Shown here: in pieces, positions 1 through 10,602 of the stretch | Layout: every line of letters starts with the position of its first letter | Numbering within the stretch: position 1 is the stretch's first letter | Assembly (NCBI RefSeq): GCF_030052815.1 | Contig: NC_079495.1 | Coordinates: 55,034,773 to 55,098,772 of the forward strand | DNA length: 64,000 nucleotides | Origin: Hevea brasiliensis | Taxonomy: Eukaryota; Streptophyta; Magnoliopsida; Malpighiales; Euphorbiaceae | Direction: 5' to 3' | Made by a program: the position numbers and the translations under genes | The notes under the pieces: model-generated | Database searches by the model: none | What the model saw: only the letters and a program-made list of their open reading frames with translations | What the model was told of the DNA's origin: nothing

Positions 1-1154
1 TTCATCCCTTAAAATTTATTGCTTACCCATGTTATTAACCTACCCCCTAACCTAAACAACTACCATACCCTTTTGAGGAAGCAAAATGCATAAAGAAAAT
101 GAAGAGAGGATGTGGAACTCAAGAAAGAATGCGAGTGTACAATTGAAGCCAAAGAAAAATTTGCCTTTCCAACCTAACAAAAGCAATGAGTTCGGGGGAG
201 AGGACAAAAAGGAAAAAGAAAATAAGTCCCAAGATAAGTGTCAAGGAAGCATGCTTGACAATATAAAAAGCTAAAAGCCTTTCCTCTCCACACAAAATAT
301 GTAGAAACGAACTCAGTATACTTAGATTTTATGCATACATGCTATCCTCATATTTGCATTCCCTAAAAACCTTTCATTGGCAACCAAGTTTATCCCTCTA
401 GCCCCATTACAACCCTTTTAAAGACCTTTTGCTCTTTTGAGAAAGCACATGGTATATTAGTGGAGATAAAAAATTGAGATATGCCTATAGAGTTAGAATC
501 AAAATACTTCATCTCAATTACTTACGAAAGAGGCATATTTGGGGGAGTTAGTGTTTCTTAATTCTATCCCGATAAAACATGTTGTTTGTGGCCTATTAAT
601 GGTATTTTATAGAGGAATAATTAGTCAAAACACCATGAAACGAGGTAAAGTTCCAAACAGGCAGCTGTTAGAACCCTTATGCTTTGAAAAAGGGGAGTTG
701 GTATGAAGGTTGGAGGAGTTCAATTCTATGCTTATTAAATTGATGGTTGTATTCCTAAGTATCCCCTGAAATGTGCTTTAAAACAGAGTTTTGTTTTGCT
801 TGAGGACAAGCAAAAGTTTGAATTTGGGAGTATTTGATACACTTGAATTGTTTAGATATTTTTTAGCACATTTGTATTCTAAATCATAGCATTTAGGCAA
901 GTATTTTCATGCATAGTAGTTGATTTCATTAGTTTTCATAAATTCTATTGTCAAACCCTTAATTCAATGTTTTCTGCATTATTTCAGGTGTTTGGGTGAA
1001 GCCCCAAAGGATGGGAGTGCAAAGGAAAGCTTGGAGAGGTAAAAAGACAAAGAATTGCGGTTGATACAAAGTACACGAGGCATGTAAACCAAGACCCAGA
1101 CCCATTTAACTCTCTGCCAGAAGAAAGTTAAGAGAATCGATGAGAAACACAAAT

Positions 1155-1387
1155 ACACGGGTCGTGTAAGTAGACCTGTGTAATCTACAGGGACCCGTGT
1201 AAGTCTCTGCCGGGCGTAAGCTTGAAGAACCTTATGGGAACAACAGTACACGGCCCATGTAATCAGGCCCGTGTAATTGGCACAGACCCGTGTAACTCTC
1301 TATGCCAAAACAAGACCACGCAGTTCTCCTCCAGCAAGTTACACGGCCCTTCTTTAAGGGACCCGTGTAGTGACACACGGGCCGCGT
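1155..1387. repeat. Cluster of ACACGGG...CCCGTGT palindromic motifs in the F LTR
   Basis: Motifs related to ACACGGGNCCGTGT, or its halves, recur at 1155-1167, 1190-1200, 1247-1260, 1266-1274, 1286-1293, 1341-1349, 1358-1368 and 1375-1387. Both orientations occur, so the stretch can form many small hairpins. It is locally GC-rich in an otherwise AT-rich window. Similar motif clusters are known from LTRs of plant gypsy elements; any function is unknown. Confidence 0.7.
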
Positions 1388-1495
1388 ACTATGCTGCAGC
1401 CTATTTTCTGACTCGAATCGCCCTCCTGTTTTCTAATTCAAATGAGACTCCTAAAGCCTTTCGGACTCAAAATTACCTAACCTTAGAGCAATCAA

Positions 1496-1503
1496 TATAA
1501 ATA
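1496..1503 (+). promoter_or_regulatory. Possible TATA box in the F LTR
   Basis: TATAAATA lies about 660 bases into the putative LTR, just downstream of the GC-rich motif cluster. Its place in the LTR fits a retrotransposon promoter, but no transcript start can be verified. Confidence 0.35.
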
Positions 1504-1893
1504 GAAAAGAAAACATTAGGAAAAGAGGTCGGTCATTGTCATCGGGACTGCTACTGAAGGTTACTGTTGTCGGACTCTACATCAGTACCAAAAGAAGTTT
1601 TCTAGCTAAAGCTCCACAAGATCAAAGCTGCAAACTCTCTTTGGTTCCTTCGTTTCATCTCCTTAGACAGATTTTATTATTTTATTTCTTGTGCATAACT
1701 CTCTTTTTATTTTTTTACTTTTTATCATGACATTTGCTAAACTCACCATGAGTGAGTAGTTTTCTTATTCTGGAATTGGGAGAGTAGCTCTTGTAATTAT
1801 TATTATGGATGAACACTGAGTTTTATTTATTGGATTTGAGATTCGTTTCTTGATTTAATTTCTTGCGATCTTAATGCATGCTATGTGTCGGTA

Positions 1894-2081
1894 TGAAGGA
1901 GCAGAAGCATAAAAAACACAAGTTTATACCATTGAATTCAAAAATTTTCACCTAAGGTCACATGCATCATGCAAGATTTATTTTTATCTATTTGATTTCA
2001 ATGATAAACAACATATTAAAACACTTTTAATATATTTTTGGATCTGTATTTGCCATTTAAGATTTTAAAATTAATCAGATT
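1894..2081 (-). repeat. Copia E, 3' LTR, distal fragment split off by A2
   Basis: TGAAGGAGC at 1894 matches the LTR edge of copia D (TGAAGGAAC at 22789; TGAAGGAAG at 30241), and similarity to D runs to 2081. The LTR resumes at 59466, so 57.4 kb has been inserted inside it. The five bases AGATT at 2077-2081 recur at 59466-59470 as the target duplication of A2. E's own target duplication cannot be confirmed because its other end is outside the window. Confidence 0.9.
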
Positions 2082-5000
2082 TGTCACACCCTACCCCTCT
2101 GTAAGACATAACACGATCCCGTAGTATACCTAATGAATTACCAACTTCGTCTACTGATAACCCATTAAATACACTACAAGGGATTTTAAAACTTTTTTTA
2201 CTTCTTTTTATAGTGGTGAGCACTATTTACAGGTGTTAAAAATTTTTTTGAACTGAAGTGAAATAGCTAACACACTTGAATTATTAGTAATTCCTATAAA
2301 AATTTTGGCAGAGTGCCATCTGTATTTTGAATAAAACAGTTCTTCAAAAACCTGTAAAAAGCACTTCAAATATATTTCTCAATCTCAAGCTCCAACATTT
2401 AATCAACACAATATGTTTCTCAACTCAAATTCATAATAATTTTTCAGTATTTTCAAAGGCTGAGATAAAAGATATTTATCACAATATTTACAAACTAAAA
2501 TAATTTACAATTTATTTTACAACTTCAATGTACAATTTTAATTTACAACTGCTCAAAACCAATAACACTATATACATACAGTGAACATACATTACAATAC
2601 AAAATGCAAAATATGGTATATTCAATATACCCGATGATCTCTCAGTGTAGTACTAGCAAATTTAGTCTGCACGCTCGATCTTCTACCTGCGACAACAATG
2701 AAAAGCTATCGCTGAGCCATTGTCTCAGTGGTGCACAACATTAACAAAATTCAACTTTAAATCACAAATCATAAGTCATATAAATAGTGGATACTTAGAA
2801 CCATAGTTAAATTCAAAGACAATGAATGTCATAAAGAATTTAAGCTCCATTTCACAATATCACAATAAATATCAATAAATCACACACATAGCTTAATCAT
2901 GTTCCAAAGTCCAATTCATCCCAAAAGCCGATGGCTAATGAGGAATTCAATTCATCCCAAAAGCCAATGGCTAATGAGAAATAACATAGCTAGCTAGCAA
3001 TAATATTAGTACTCATTCTATTCGTCCTCAATAAGCACACATCTCAACACTTCAGCCAGAGAGGGAATTCAATTCATCCCACTAGACAAGCTAGCAAGGA
3101 ATTCAATCAATATACATGATAGTTGTGGTTTCAAACCGTTTACAATGCTTTTCAATCAATAAGTATCCATCAAATATCATTCAAACAATTTTTCACAATT
3201 TAAAATAATAATATACAAATAGTCATAATTTATTTCAATTGAAAAATTCAAAAGAAAAAACTGTTGTGCACAAACCTCTGATAACTGTCTCTTGGCCCTG
3301 ACTCAGTGTTTCCTTCCCCTTCTCTGAGTCTTTGCTAACTGAAACACACAATTTGAAGTGTTTCAGTACTCATTTAAACTGTCTCTAAGAATAAAGCTTA
3401 ATAATTAACTTATTGAATTCTATTATGTCCTTAGTCAACCTAAGATGTTGACCCTCGATGCACTCTAGGTGAATTAGGTTTTAATGTTACCAATATGTCA
3501 CATTTGTAGCCTTTTAGTATTGGTACATATTACCAAATTCATTTCCAAGTATGTTGCATTTTATTATAATTTGCTGGATTCCGGTATACTAATTTGACCT
3601 AACCAGATGACCTAGTTCCCTCGGTTTTTGGGTTTCGGTCAAAACTACAAACTTGTAGGTCTATGTCTTATTGTACGTGGGGCAAAATTTTAGGTCATTC
3701 TGAGTTGTGTAGACCAAGTTATGGTCAATTTACCAATGCTGGACAGAATGTACCAAAATGGTAGCTTTAGGTCATTTTTAGGTCACTTTTGGTTCGACCA
3801 GTTTTTGGACCTGAACTTTTGCAAGCTATTTGGCTTGGTTCTAGCCATTTTGGGGTTTTGATGTCTTCATAAGAATTGTAGTTATATGTCTCAACTATTC
3901 ATGGAAAAATTTCAGGTCAATTGGACCTGTTTTGAGTGAGTTATGGCCAAAACACTAACTGCTACCCAAATGGTCAATTTTCAGACTTTCAAAGCACTAA
4001 TTCGGATTTGGTCATTTTTCAAGTCATCTTCCAAGCAGAATTTTGGTAAGCTTCCTTCATGAAAGTTGGCACATTTTGTGCCTAGTTTCACCTCTAATTA
4101 GTCTCATACCAATTGGAGCCACACGCTTAAGGTTCTAAGCCAAAACATACACTGCCCTATTGTACATTGTTCACCCTTTACCAATTTACACATCCTATGC
4201 TTACTAAGTTATTTCCTTCATGCCAGTTTTGGTTTGTACCTTACCATTAAGACATTTTACTTCACATTGTTGGTCATTTTGGCAGCTTGTAACCACACTC
4301 AATATGCACTCTATAACACAGAATTTTTCAAGTCCAATTACAAACAATTTAACCACATGACATAGCTCATTTACATGTCCAAATTCAAACCTTTATACAC
4401 ATATACATGCTGCCATAACAAGCACCATAATTCAAAAATATAATTCCATAAACCAAACCATGAACAACACATTTTGATCTACACTTCAAAGTTACCGATT
4501 TGTACTTCTCTTTCAATTAACTTCCAAGCTTCCAAAATCATACCTTACACATGGAATTCAAGTACCATACAATCAAACCTATAAATCATCATTCAAACCA
4601 CTATTTACATGCAAGTATAAACTGTTCTTATTAAAGTTTCATGGCTGCCAAAATGTACCTCTCCATTAACTCATCGAACTTCAAAAAGCCTTCCACAAAT
4701 CAACTACCCATAACATCCATTCAAGGTTTAATGAAACAAGAATAAAAAATACATACTTACCACTTTTGAAATTCTTCAAAACCTCACCAAAACTTAATTT
4801 TCTTACTGCCTATCTACTGCCCAAGTTGTGTAGAACAACTTTAGTGAAGAAATCAAGTGGAAAAGGTGAATTGATCAAGGTTGCATGGAGGTCCTTCCAT
4901 TACCAACAATGGTGGTTTGTGTGGGTGCTTAAATTCGGCAAGGTGAGGATTTGAGGAAGAAAGAGTGCTGCAGATTGTGAGTGGGACCAATTCTGGTTTT

Positions 5001-5642
5001 TTTATGCTTTAGATATCCCATAGTGGTCCATTAAGTGATTAAAGAATTGAAGTTAATGTTTAACTTTCATTTATTCCATATTAAACCCATAATTTTTCTA
5101 TTTCATACAACACATAATATTTCATTCTTTTATGGCATTTTCAAACTTTATTACCATTTATTTTTAATGGACATTTAGGTCAAAAGGCAACTTGGGGTGT
5201 CAATTGACAACAATGCCCTTATTCGGGTTGTATTCCCGATTTTTCGATAACACCGAATTTTGTCATTTTCTCAATTTCTCATTTTTCTTTGTACTAATTA
5301 ATTAATTTTTCTTTGATATTTCTAGTGATATTTATACTTCAATAGACGTTTATTTAAGTCCTAAAAATATTTTTCAGGGTTCCTCGCGGTCCAGGGCTAG
5401 TCAAAGGTCCACGCCATAACTTTCCAGTGCGATCACCCATCGCTAGGGTTCTCGGCTCGTTTAGCTTGGTTACATTTCATTGCTATTATTTTTCCTTTGT
5501 TTTTCTTATATTTTCTTTTCTTGTATTTTATTGTTTTATGTCTCCTTACCAATATTTAAGTGTAGTTCTAGGCATCCTAGCTGTCCAGACAACACTGGTC
5601 ACCGGAATAGTAGAATGCATTACCGAACATAGGGGTGTTACA
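2082..5642 (-). repeat. A2 3' LTR (3,561 bp)
   Basis: Read on the minus strand it begins TGTAACACCCC and ends GGGTGTGACA; on the plus strand it runs TGTCACACCC to GGGTGTTACA. It is the partner of 55939-59465 (3,527 bp) and the inverted relative of the A1 LTRs. The ~70-bp and ~85-bp modules that are duplicated in A1 occur once here. At 2673-2681 GCTCGATCT stands where the sister LTR (56530-56540) has a CTGTCAGTCT-type sequence. Confidence 0.93.
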
Positions 5643-5785
5643 ATTCTCATCCTTAAAATAAATTTTGTCTCGAAATTTTACCTGGCATTAGTCTCTGAAC
5701 AGCCGTGGGTGTTGTCTCCTCATATCCTCTTCACGTTCCCAAGTAGCTTCCTGGCCTGAATGATGGTTCCACAACACTTTAACCA
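5643..5785 (-). pseudogene. A2 pol 3' end (chromodomain tail) and polypurine tract
   Basis: The minus strand encodes the last residues of the integrase C-terminal chromodomain, including a conserved EATWE motif, with a stop at 5688-5690. It ends in a degraded polypurine tract (AAGGATGAGAA) next to the 3' LTR. The remaining pol lies beyond the A1 insertion from 51583 on. The A1 copy of this region (47760-47866) is nearly identical and confirms the identification. A1 entered just upstream of these codons, and AACCA at 5781-5785 is the target duplication. Confidence 0.88.
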
Positions 5786-8700
5786 TGAAACACCCCTATG
5801 TTCGGTAGTGCGTTCTACTGTTCCGGTGACCAGTGTCTGTCCGGACAGCTAGAATGCCTAGAACTACACTTACATATTGATGAGGAGACATAAAATAATG
5901 AAATACAAGAAAAGAAAATACAAAAAAAAATAAAGGAAAAATAATAGCAATGAAATGTAACCAAGTTAAACGAGCTGAGAACCCTAGCGATGGGTTACCG
6001 CACCGGGAAGTCGCAGCGTGGACCTTTGACTAGCCCTGGACTGCGAGGAACCCTGAAAAATATTTTTAGGACTTAAATAAGTGTCTATTGAAGTATAAAT
6101 ACCATTAGAAATATCAAAGAAAAATTAATTAATTAGTACAAAGAAAAGTGAGAAATCGAGAAAACGGACAAAACTCGGTGTTACTGAAAAATTAAGAATG
6201 CAACCCGAACAGGGGCATTTTGGTCATTTGACACCCCGAGTTGTATTTTGACCTAAATTTCCATTAAAAATAAATGATATTACACATGGAAAATGTCATG
6301 AAAAATTAAATTGGTGATACCTAATGTAAATAGCAAAAATTGGGAGTTAAATGTGGGAAAACGAAACTTTAGATTAAACTAACATTTAATTTTAACATAG
6401 TGCTCCACTAACTCACCTAAGTGGACCACTAAAGCTTCCTTTTGGACAGATTTCGTCTTCTTCCTCACCTCTCAAAGAACCAGCCAAAATTACTCCCAAG
6501 GAAGAACTCCATTGCCGTCCACCTTGGAGCTTCATGCAAGCTTAATCCAAGCTTCTTTCCTTGCACTTTCCTTCGTTAAAAGTTGCCCATACACCTTGGG
6601 CAGTAGATAGGCAACAAGAACACCAAGTTTTGGAGAGGTTTTGAAGAGTTTCCAAAGTGGTAAGTAGGTGTTTTTTATTATTGCTTCATTAAAGTTTGTG
6701 AGGATGTTATGGGTACTTGAATTGTGGAAAGATTTTTGGAGTTTGATGTTTGAAGGGAGATGTATATTTTTTGCAGCTATCGAAACTCCTTAAGGGCAGT
6801 TTATCCTTGTATGTAAATGGTAGATTAAAGTGTTGATGAAGTGTTTATGTGTGTAGGAATAAATTGGGTGATGTATACTAAGTATATGTTAATGTACACT
6901 TGATTTTGGAAGATTGGATGTTAATTGAAGAAGATTGCAATTCGGCAATGTGAAGTGTGGACCTAAATGTGTTATTTCATGGTTTGGTTTATTGGAATAT
7001 TATTGTTGAATTGTGGTACATGTTATGGCAGCTTGTGTATGTGTATGAGGGTTTGAGTTTGGACATGTAAATGAGTTATATTATGTAGTTAAATTATGTG
7101 CAAATTGGTATTGGTAAATTCTTTACTATAAGATGCATATTAAGTGTGGTTATAAGCTGCCAAAATGACCAAAAATGTGAAGTGAAATATGTTTATGTTA
7201 TGGTACAAAACAGAAATTGCATGAATGTGTAACTTGGTAAGTGTTAAAAGTGTATTTGGTATGTAATGAAGAGTATTGCAATAGGGCAGTGTGCATTTTG
7301 GCCTAGAACCTTAAGTGTGTGGCTCCAATTGGTATGAGACCAATTGGAGGTGAAACTAGGCACAAAAAGTACTAACTTTCATGAAGGAAGCTTACTAAAA
7401 TTCTGCTTGGAAGGTAACTTGAAAAATGACCAAATCCAGATTAGTGCATTTAAGGCCCGAAAATTGACCATTTGGGCAGCAGTTAGTGTTTTGGCCATAA
7501 CTCACTCAAAACAAGTCCAATTGACCTGAAATTTTTACCATGAATAGTTGAGACACATATCTACAAGTATTATGGAGACACCAAAGCCCATAAATGACCA
7601 TAAACAAGTCAAATAGCTTGCACAAGTTCGGGTCCAAAAACTGGCTGAACCTAAAATGACCTAAAATGACCTAAAGTGACCAATTTTGGTACATTCTGAC
7701 CAGCAATAGTAAAATGAACATAACTTGGTCTACATAACTCAGAATGACCTAAAATTTCGCCCCGCGTGCAATAAGACATAGATCTACAAGTTTGTAGTTT
7801 TGACCGAAACTCGAAAACTGAGAGAACTAGGTCATCCGGCTAGGTCAAACTAGTATACCGGAATCTGACAAATTGCAATAAAACGCAATATACATGGAAA
7901 TGAATTGGGTAACATGTACCAACCCTAAAAGGCTACAAATATGACATATTGGTAACATTAAAACCTAATTCACCTAGACTGCATCGAGGGTCAATATTTT
8001 AGGTTGACTAAGGAAATAATAGAATTCAATGAATTAATTATTAAGCATTATCGTTAGAGACAGTTTAAATGAGTACTGAAACACTTCAAATTGTGTTTCT
8101 CAGTTAGCAAAGACTCAGAGAAGGGGAAGGAAACACTGAGTCAGAGCCAAGAGACATTTATCAGAGGTTTGTGCACAACAGTTACTTCTTTTGAATTTTT
8201 CAATTGAAATAAATTATGACTATTTGTATATTATTGTTTTAGATTGTGGAAATGTGTTTGAATGGATACTTATTGCTTGAAAAGCATTGTAAATGGTTTG
8301 AAACTGTGAAAAATTGTTTGAATGATATTTGATGGATACTTATTGATTGAAAAGCATTGTAAATGGTTTGAAACCACAACTATCATGTATATTGATTGAA
8401 TTCCTCGCTAGCTTGTCTAGTGGGACGAATTGAATTCCGTCTTTGGCTGAAGTGTTGAAGTGTGTGCCTATTGAGGACCAATAGAATGAGTACTCATATT
8501 TTTGCTAGCTAGCTATGTTATTCCTCATTAGCCATCGGCTTTTGGGACGAATTGAACTTTGGAACATGATTAAGCTGTGTGTGATTTATCGATATGTATT
8601 GTGAGATTGTGAAATGGAGTTTAAATTCTTATTGACATTCACTGTCTTTTGAATTTAACTATGTTTTGATTTATTGAGATTTATTGTGATATTGTAAAAT

Positions 8701-9470
8701 GGAGTTTAAATTCTTTATGACATTCATTGTCTTTGAATTTAACTATGGTTTTAAGTATCTACTATTTATATGACTTATGATTTGTGATTTAAAGTTGTAT
8801 TCGGTTAATGTTGTGTACCACTGAGACATTATTTTAGCGATAGCTTTTTGTTGCTATCATAAGTAGACAGACTGACAGGGCAGCAGACTAGGCTTCTAGG
8901 GCAACACTGAGAGATCATCGGGTATATTGAGTATATCATGTTTTGCATTTTGTATTGTAATGTATGTTCACTGTATGTATATAGTGTTCTTGGTTTTGAG
9001 CAGTTGTAAACTAAAATTGTACATTGAAGTTGTAAAAATAAATTATGAATTCTTTTGGCTTGTAAAATTTGTACTATATTTTTTTTTATCTCAGCCTTTG
9101 GAAATATTGAAAAATTATTGTGGATTTGAGTTGAGAAAAATATTGTGTTGATTAAATGTTAGAGTTTGAGATTGAGAAATATATTTGAAGTGGTTTTATA
9201 GGTTTTTTAAGAATTGTTTTATTCAAAATACAGATGGCACTCCGCCAAAATTTTTACAAAAATTCCTAATAATTCAAATGTGTTAGCTGTTTCCCTTCAG
9301 TTCAAAAATTTTTTAACACTTGTAAATAGTGCTCACCACTGTAAAAATAAGTAAGAAAAGTTTTAAAATCTCTTGTAGTGTATTTAATGGGTTATCAATA
9401 GACGAAGTTGGTAATTCATTAGGTATACTATGGGATCATGTTATGCCTTACAGAGGGGTAGGGTGTGACA
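5786..9470 (+). repeat. A1 5' LTR (3,685 bp)
   Basis: It begins TGAAACACCCC (one change from the family start TGTAACACCCC) and ends GGGTGTGACA. Near its start is the palindrome CTGTCCGGACAG (5837-5848). It carries a 27-base hairpin (11-bp arms) at 7323-7349, a ~70-bp direct duplication (from 8264 and 8334) and a ~85-bp duplication (around 8611 and 8696). Diverged CATAACT...TGACCT(A/G)AAATTT modules fall between about 7494 and 7800. The partner LTR is 47914-51577. Confidence 0.94.
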
Positions 9471-9478
9471 TGTTTTAG

Positions 9479-9490
9479 TGCTATCAAAGC
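9479..9490 (+). other. A1 primer-binding site (degraded)
   Basis: TGCTATCAAAGC lies 8 bases past the 5' LTR, in the place where B1 and C have TGGTATCAGAGC. Two substitutions separate it from the initiator-Met-tRNA-complementary sequence used by the relatives. Confidence 0.8.
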
Positions 9491-9659
9491 TAGTTTTTAA
9501 ATTCTGTTTTCACCTATAATTTGAATATTCTTTCTTCATAGTACAACTGCTCAATGTCATTGTTTGATACATACAGTACATTACATTATAAATATGCGCT
9601 AACGGGAGAAAATCTCCTTGTGTTAATTGTTCAGGAGGTCTAAGATCCTCACATTGACT

Positions 9660-10602
9660 ATGGAAGAGGGTGATCGTTCAGTCGATCAATCTATAGAGGC
9701 TGAGGTACAAGGAGATGCCCTAGCCCTATACAATGTCAATGGATCAGCAGCACCACCCCCCTCAGTACCGCAGTTTCCTGCTCAGTTCACTCAGTAGATG
9801 GCTGTAATGTTTCAACAGATGGCTGGTAATATGCCTACTCAAGTCCCACTACAGACACCAGTGGTACAACCACAGTCTTCTGCTAGGCAGTATGACAAAT
9901 TAATGAAATATGGGGCTACTGAGTTCAAGGGGACAGTAGATCCTCTAGAGGCAGAACTGTGGTTAGAGAGAATGGATAGGGTGTTCAAGAAACTGCATTG
10001 CACAGAGGAGCTCAAATTTGAATACTCAGTATCTCTGCTACAGGGGGATGCATATGACTGGTAGAAAACCATTCCCCACAGTCTTGTAGAACCTGCAGTG
10101 CTAACATGGAATGACTTTCTCAGGGAGTTCAGAAAAAAATATGTCCCTAATGCTTATGTGGACCACAAGCTGCAAGAGTTCCTAAGTCTGAAACAGGGGA
10201 GTAGATCGATGGCTGAATATGAAAGGGAATTTTCCCGCCTGAGCCATTATGCAGTAAGTCTACTTGCTACCAACAGGGAGAGATGTAAAAGGTTTGAAAC
10301 TGGCTTGAAGCCCAGTATCAGATTACAAGTGGTCAGATTCAAACATAACAACTTTTCTGAACTTATTTCTCAAGCACTAGAGTTAGAAAGAATTGAATCT
10401 GAAGCAGCCCCAGAGAAAAAAAAAATCAGAGAAGACAGAAAAAGAGGGAAAGTCAGTAGAACAGAGTTCCAGTGGTCCTACTGGAAAGAGGAAGAACCAT
10501 GGGGGACATAGCAGAGGTGGTAAGAAGTCCGGTAAGGGAAGATATTTAGGACAGAAACCTCCTTTATCTGGTCAGCAGAGTACCAGAGGTTCCTACCCTC
10601 CC
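9660..10602 (+). pseudogene. A1 gag, 5' part (interrupted by B1)
   Basis: Gag forms the virus-like particle. The frame opens at ATG 9660 (MEEGDRS), the same start as in A2, and holds a Pro/Gln-rich N-terminus and the retrotransposon gag core. Core landmarks include WLERMDRVFKKL near 9960, AYEW-like AYDW near 10055 and FSRLSHYAV near 10230. Stops at 9795-9797 (TAG for CAG) and 10062-10064 (TAG for TGG) break it. After an A-run near 10414 the reading shifts by one frame, which carries the Lys/Gly-rich linker to the break. B1 splits the gene at 10602 in the linker just before the zinc knuckle, which resumes at 44168. Confidence 0.9.

Larger units (their letters stand above)
1..1893 (+). mobile_element. 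Element F: 3' end and partial LTR of a gypsy-type retrotransposon (outermost host)
   Basis: No coding domain is recognisable in 1-834. A G-rich run TTTGGGGGAG lies near 538, and a purine-rich tract ending TTTGGGAG lies at 823-830. This is followed by TGATAC at 835, which I take as the LTR start. From 835 the sequence reads like an LTR: a cluster of ACACGGG/CCCGTGT motifs (1155-1387), a TATA-like box near 1496, then T-rich sequence up to 1893, where copia E interrupts it. The tail wording (GAGGACAAGC shortly before a TTTGGGAG tract) resembles plant Tat/Athila-type gypsy 3' ends, but the lineage is inferred from memory. The other end of this element is outside the window. A 62-codon open frame at 86-274 is Lys/Glu/Asn-rich and unrecognised. 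Confidence 0.5.

Noticed and set aside
86..274. 62-codon open frame rich in Lys, Glu and Asn near the left edge
   Set aside because: There are no recognisable domain or conserved motifs, and it lies in the non-coding 3' part of a retroelement. It is low-complexity and could be chance.
1889..1893. CGGTA as the target duplication of copia E
   Set aside because: The right end of E is beyond the window, so the matching copy cannot be seen.
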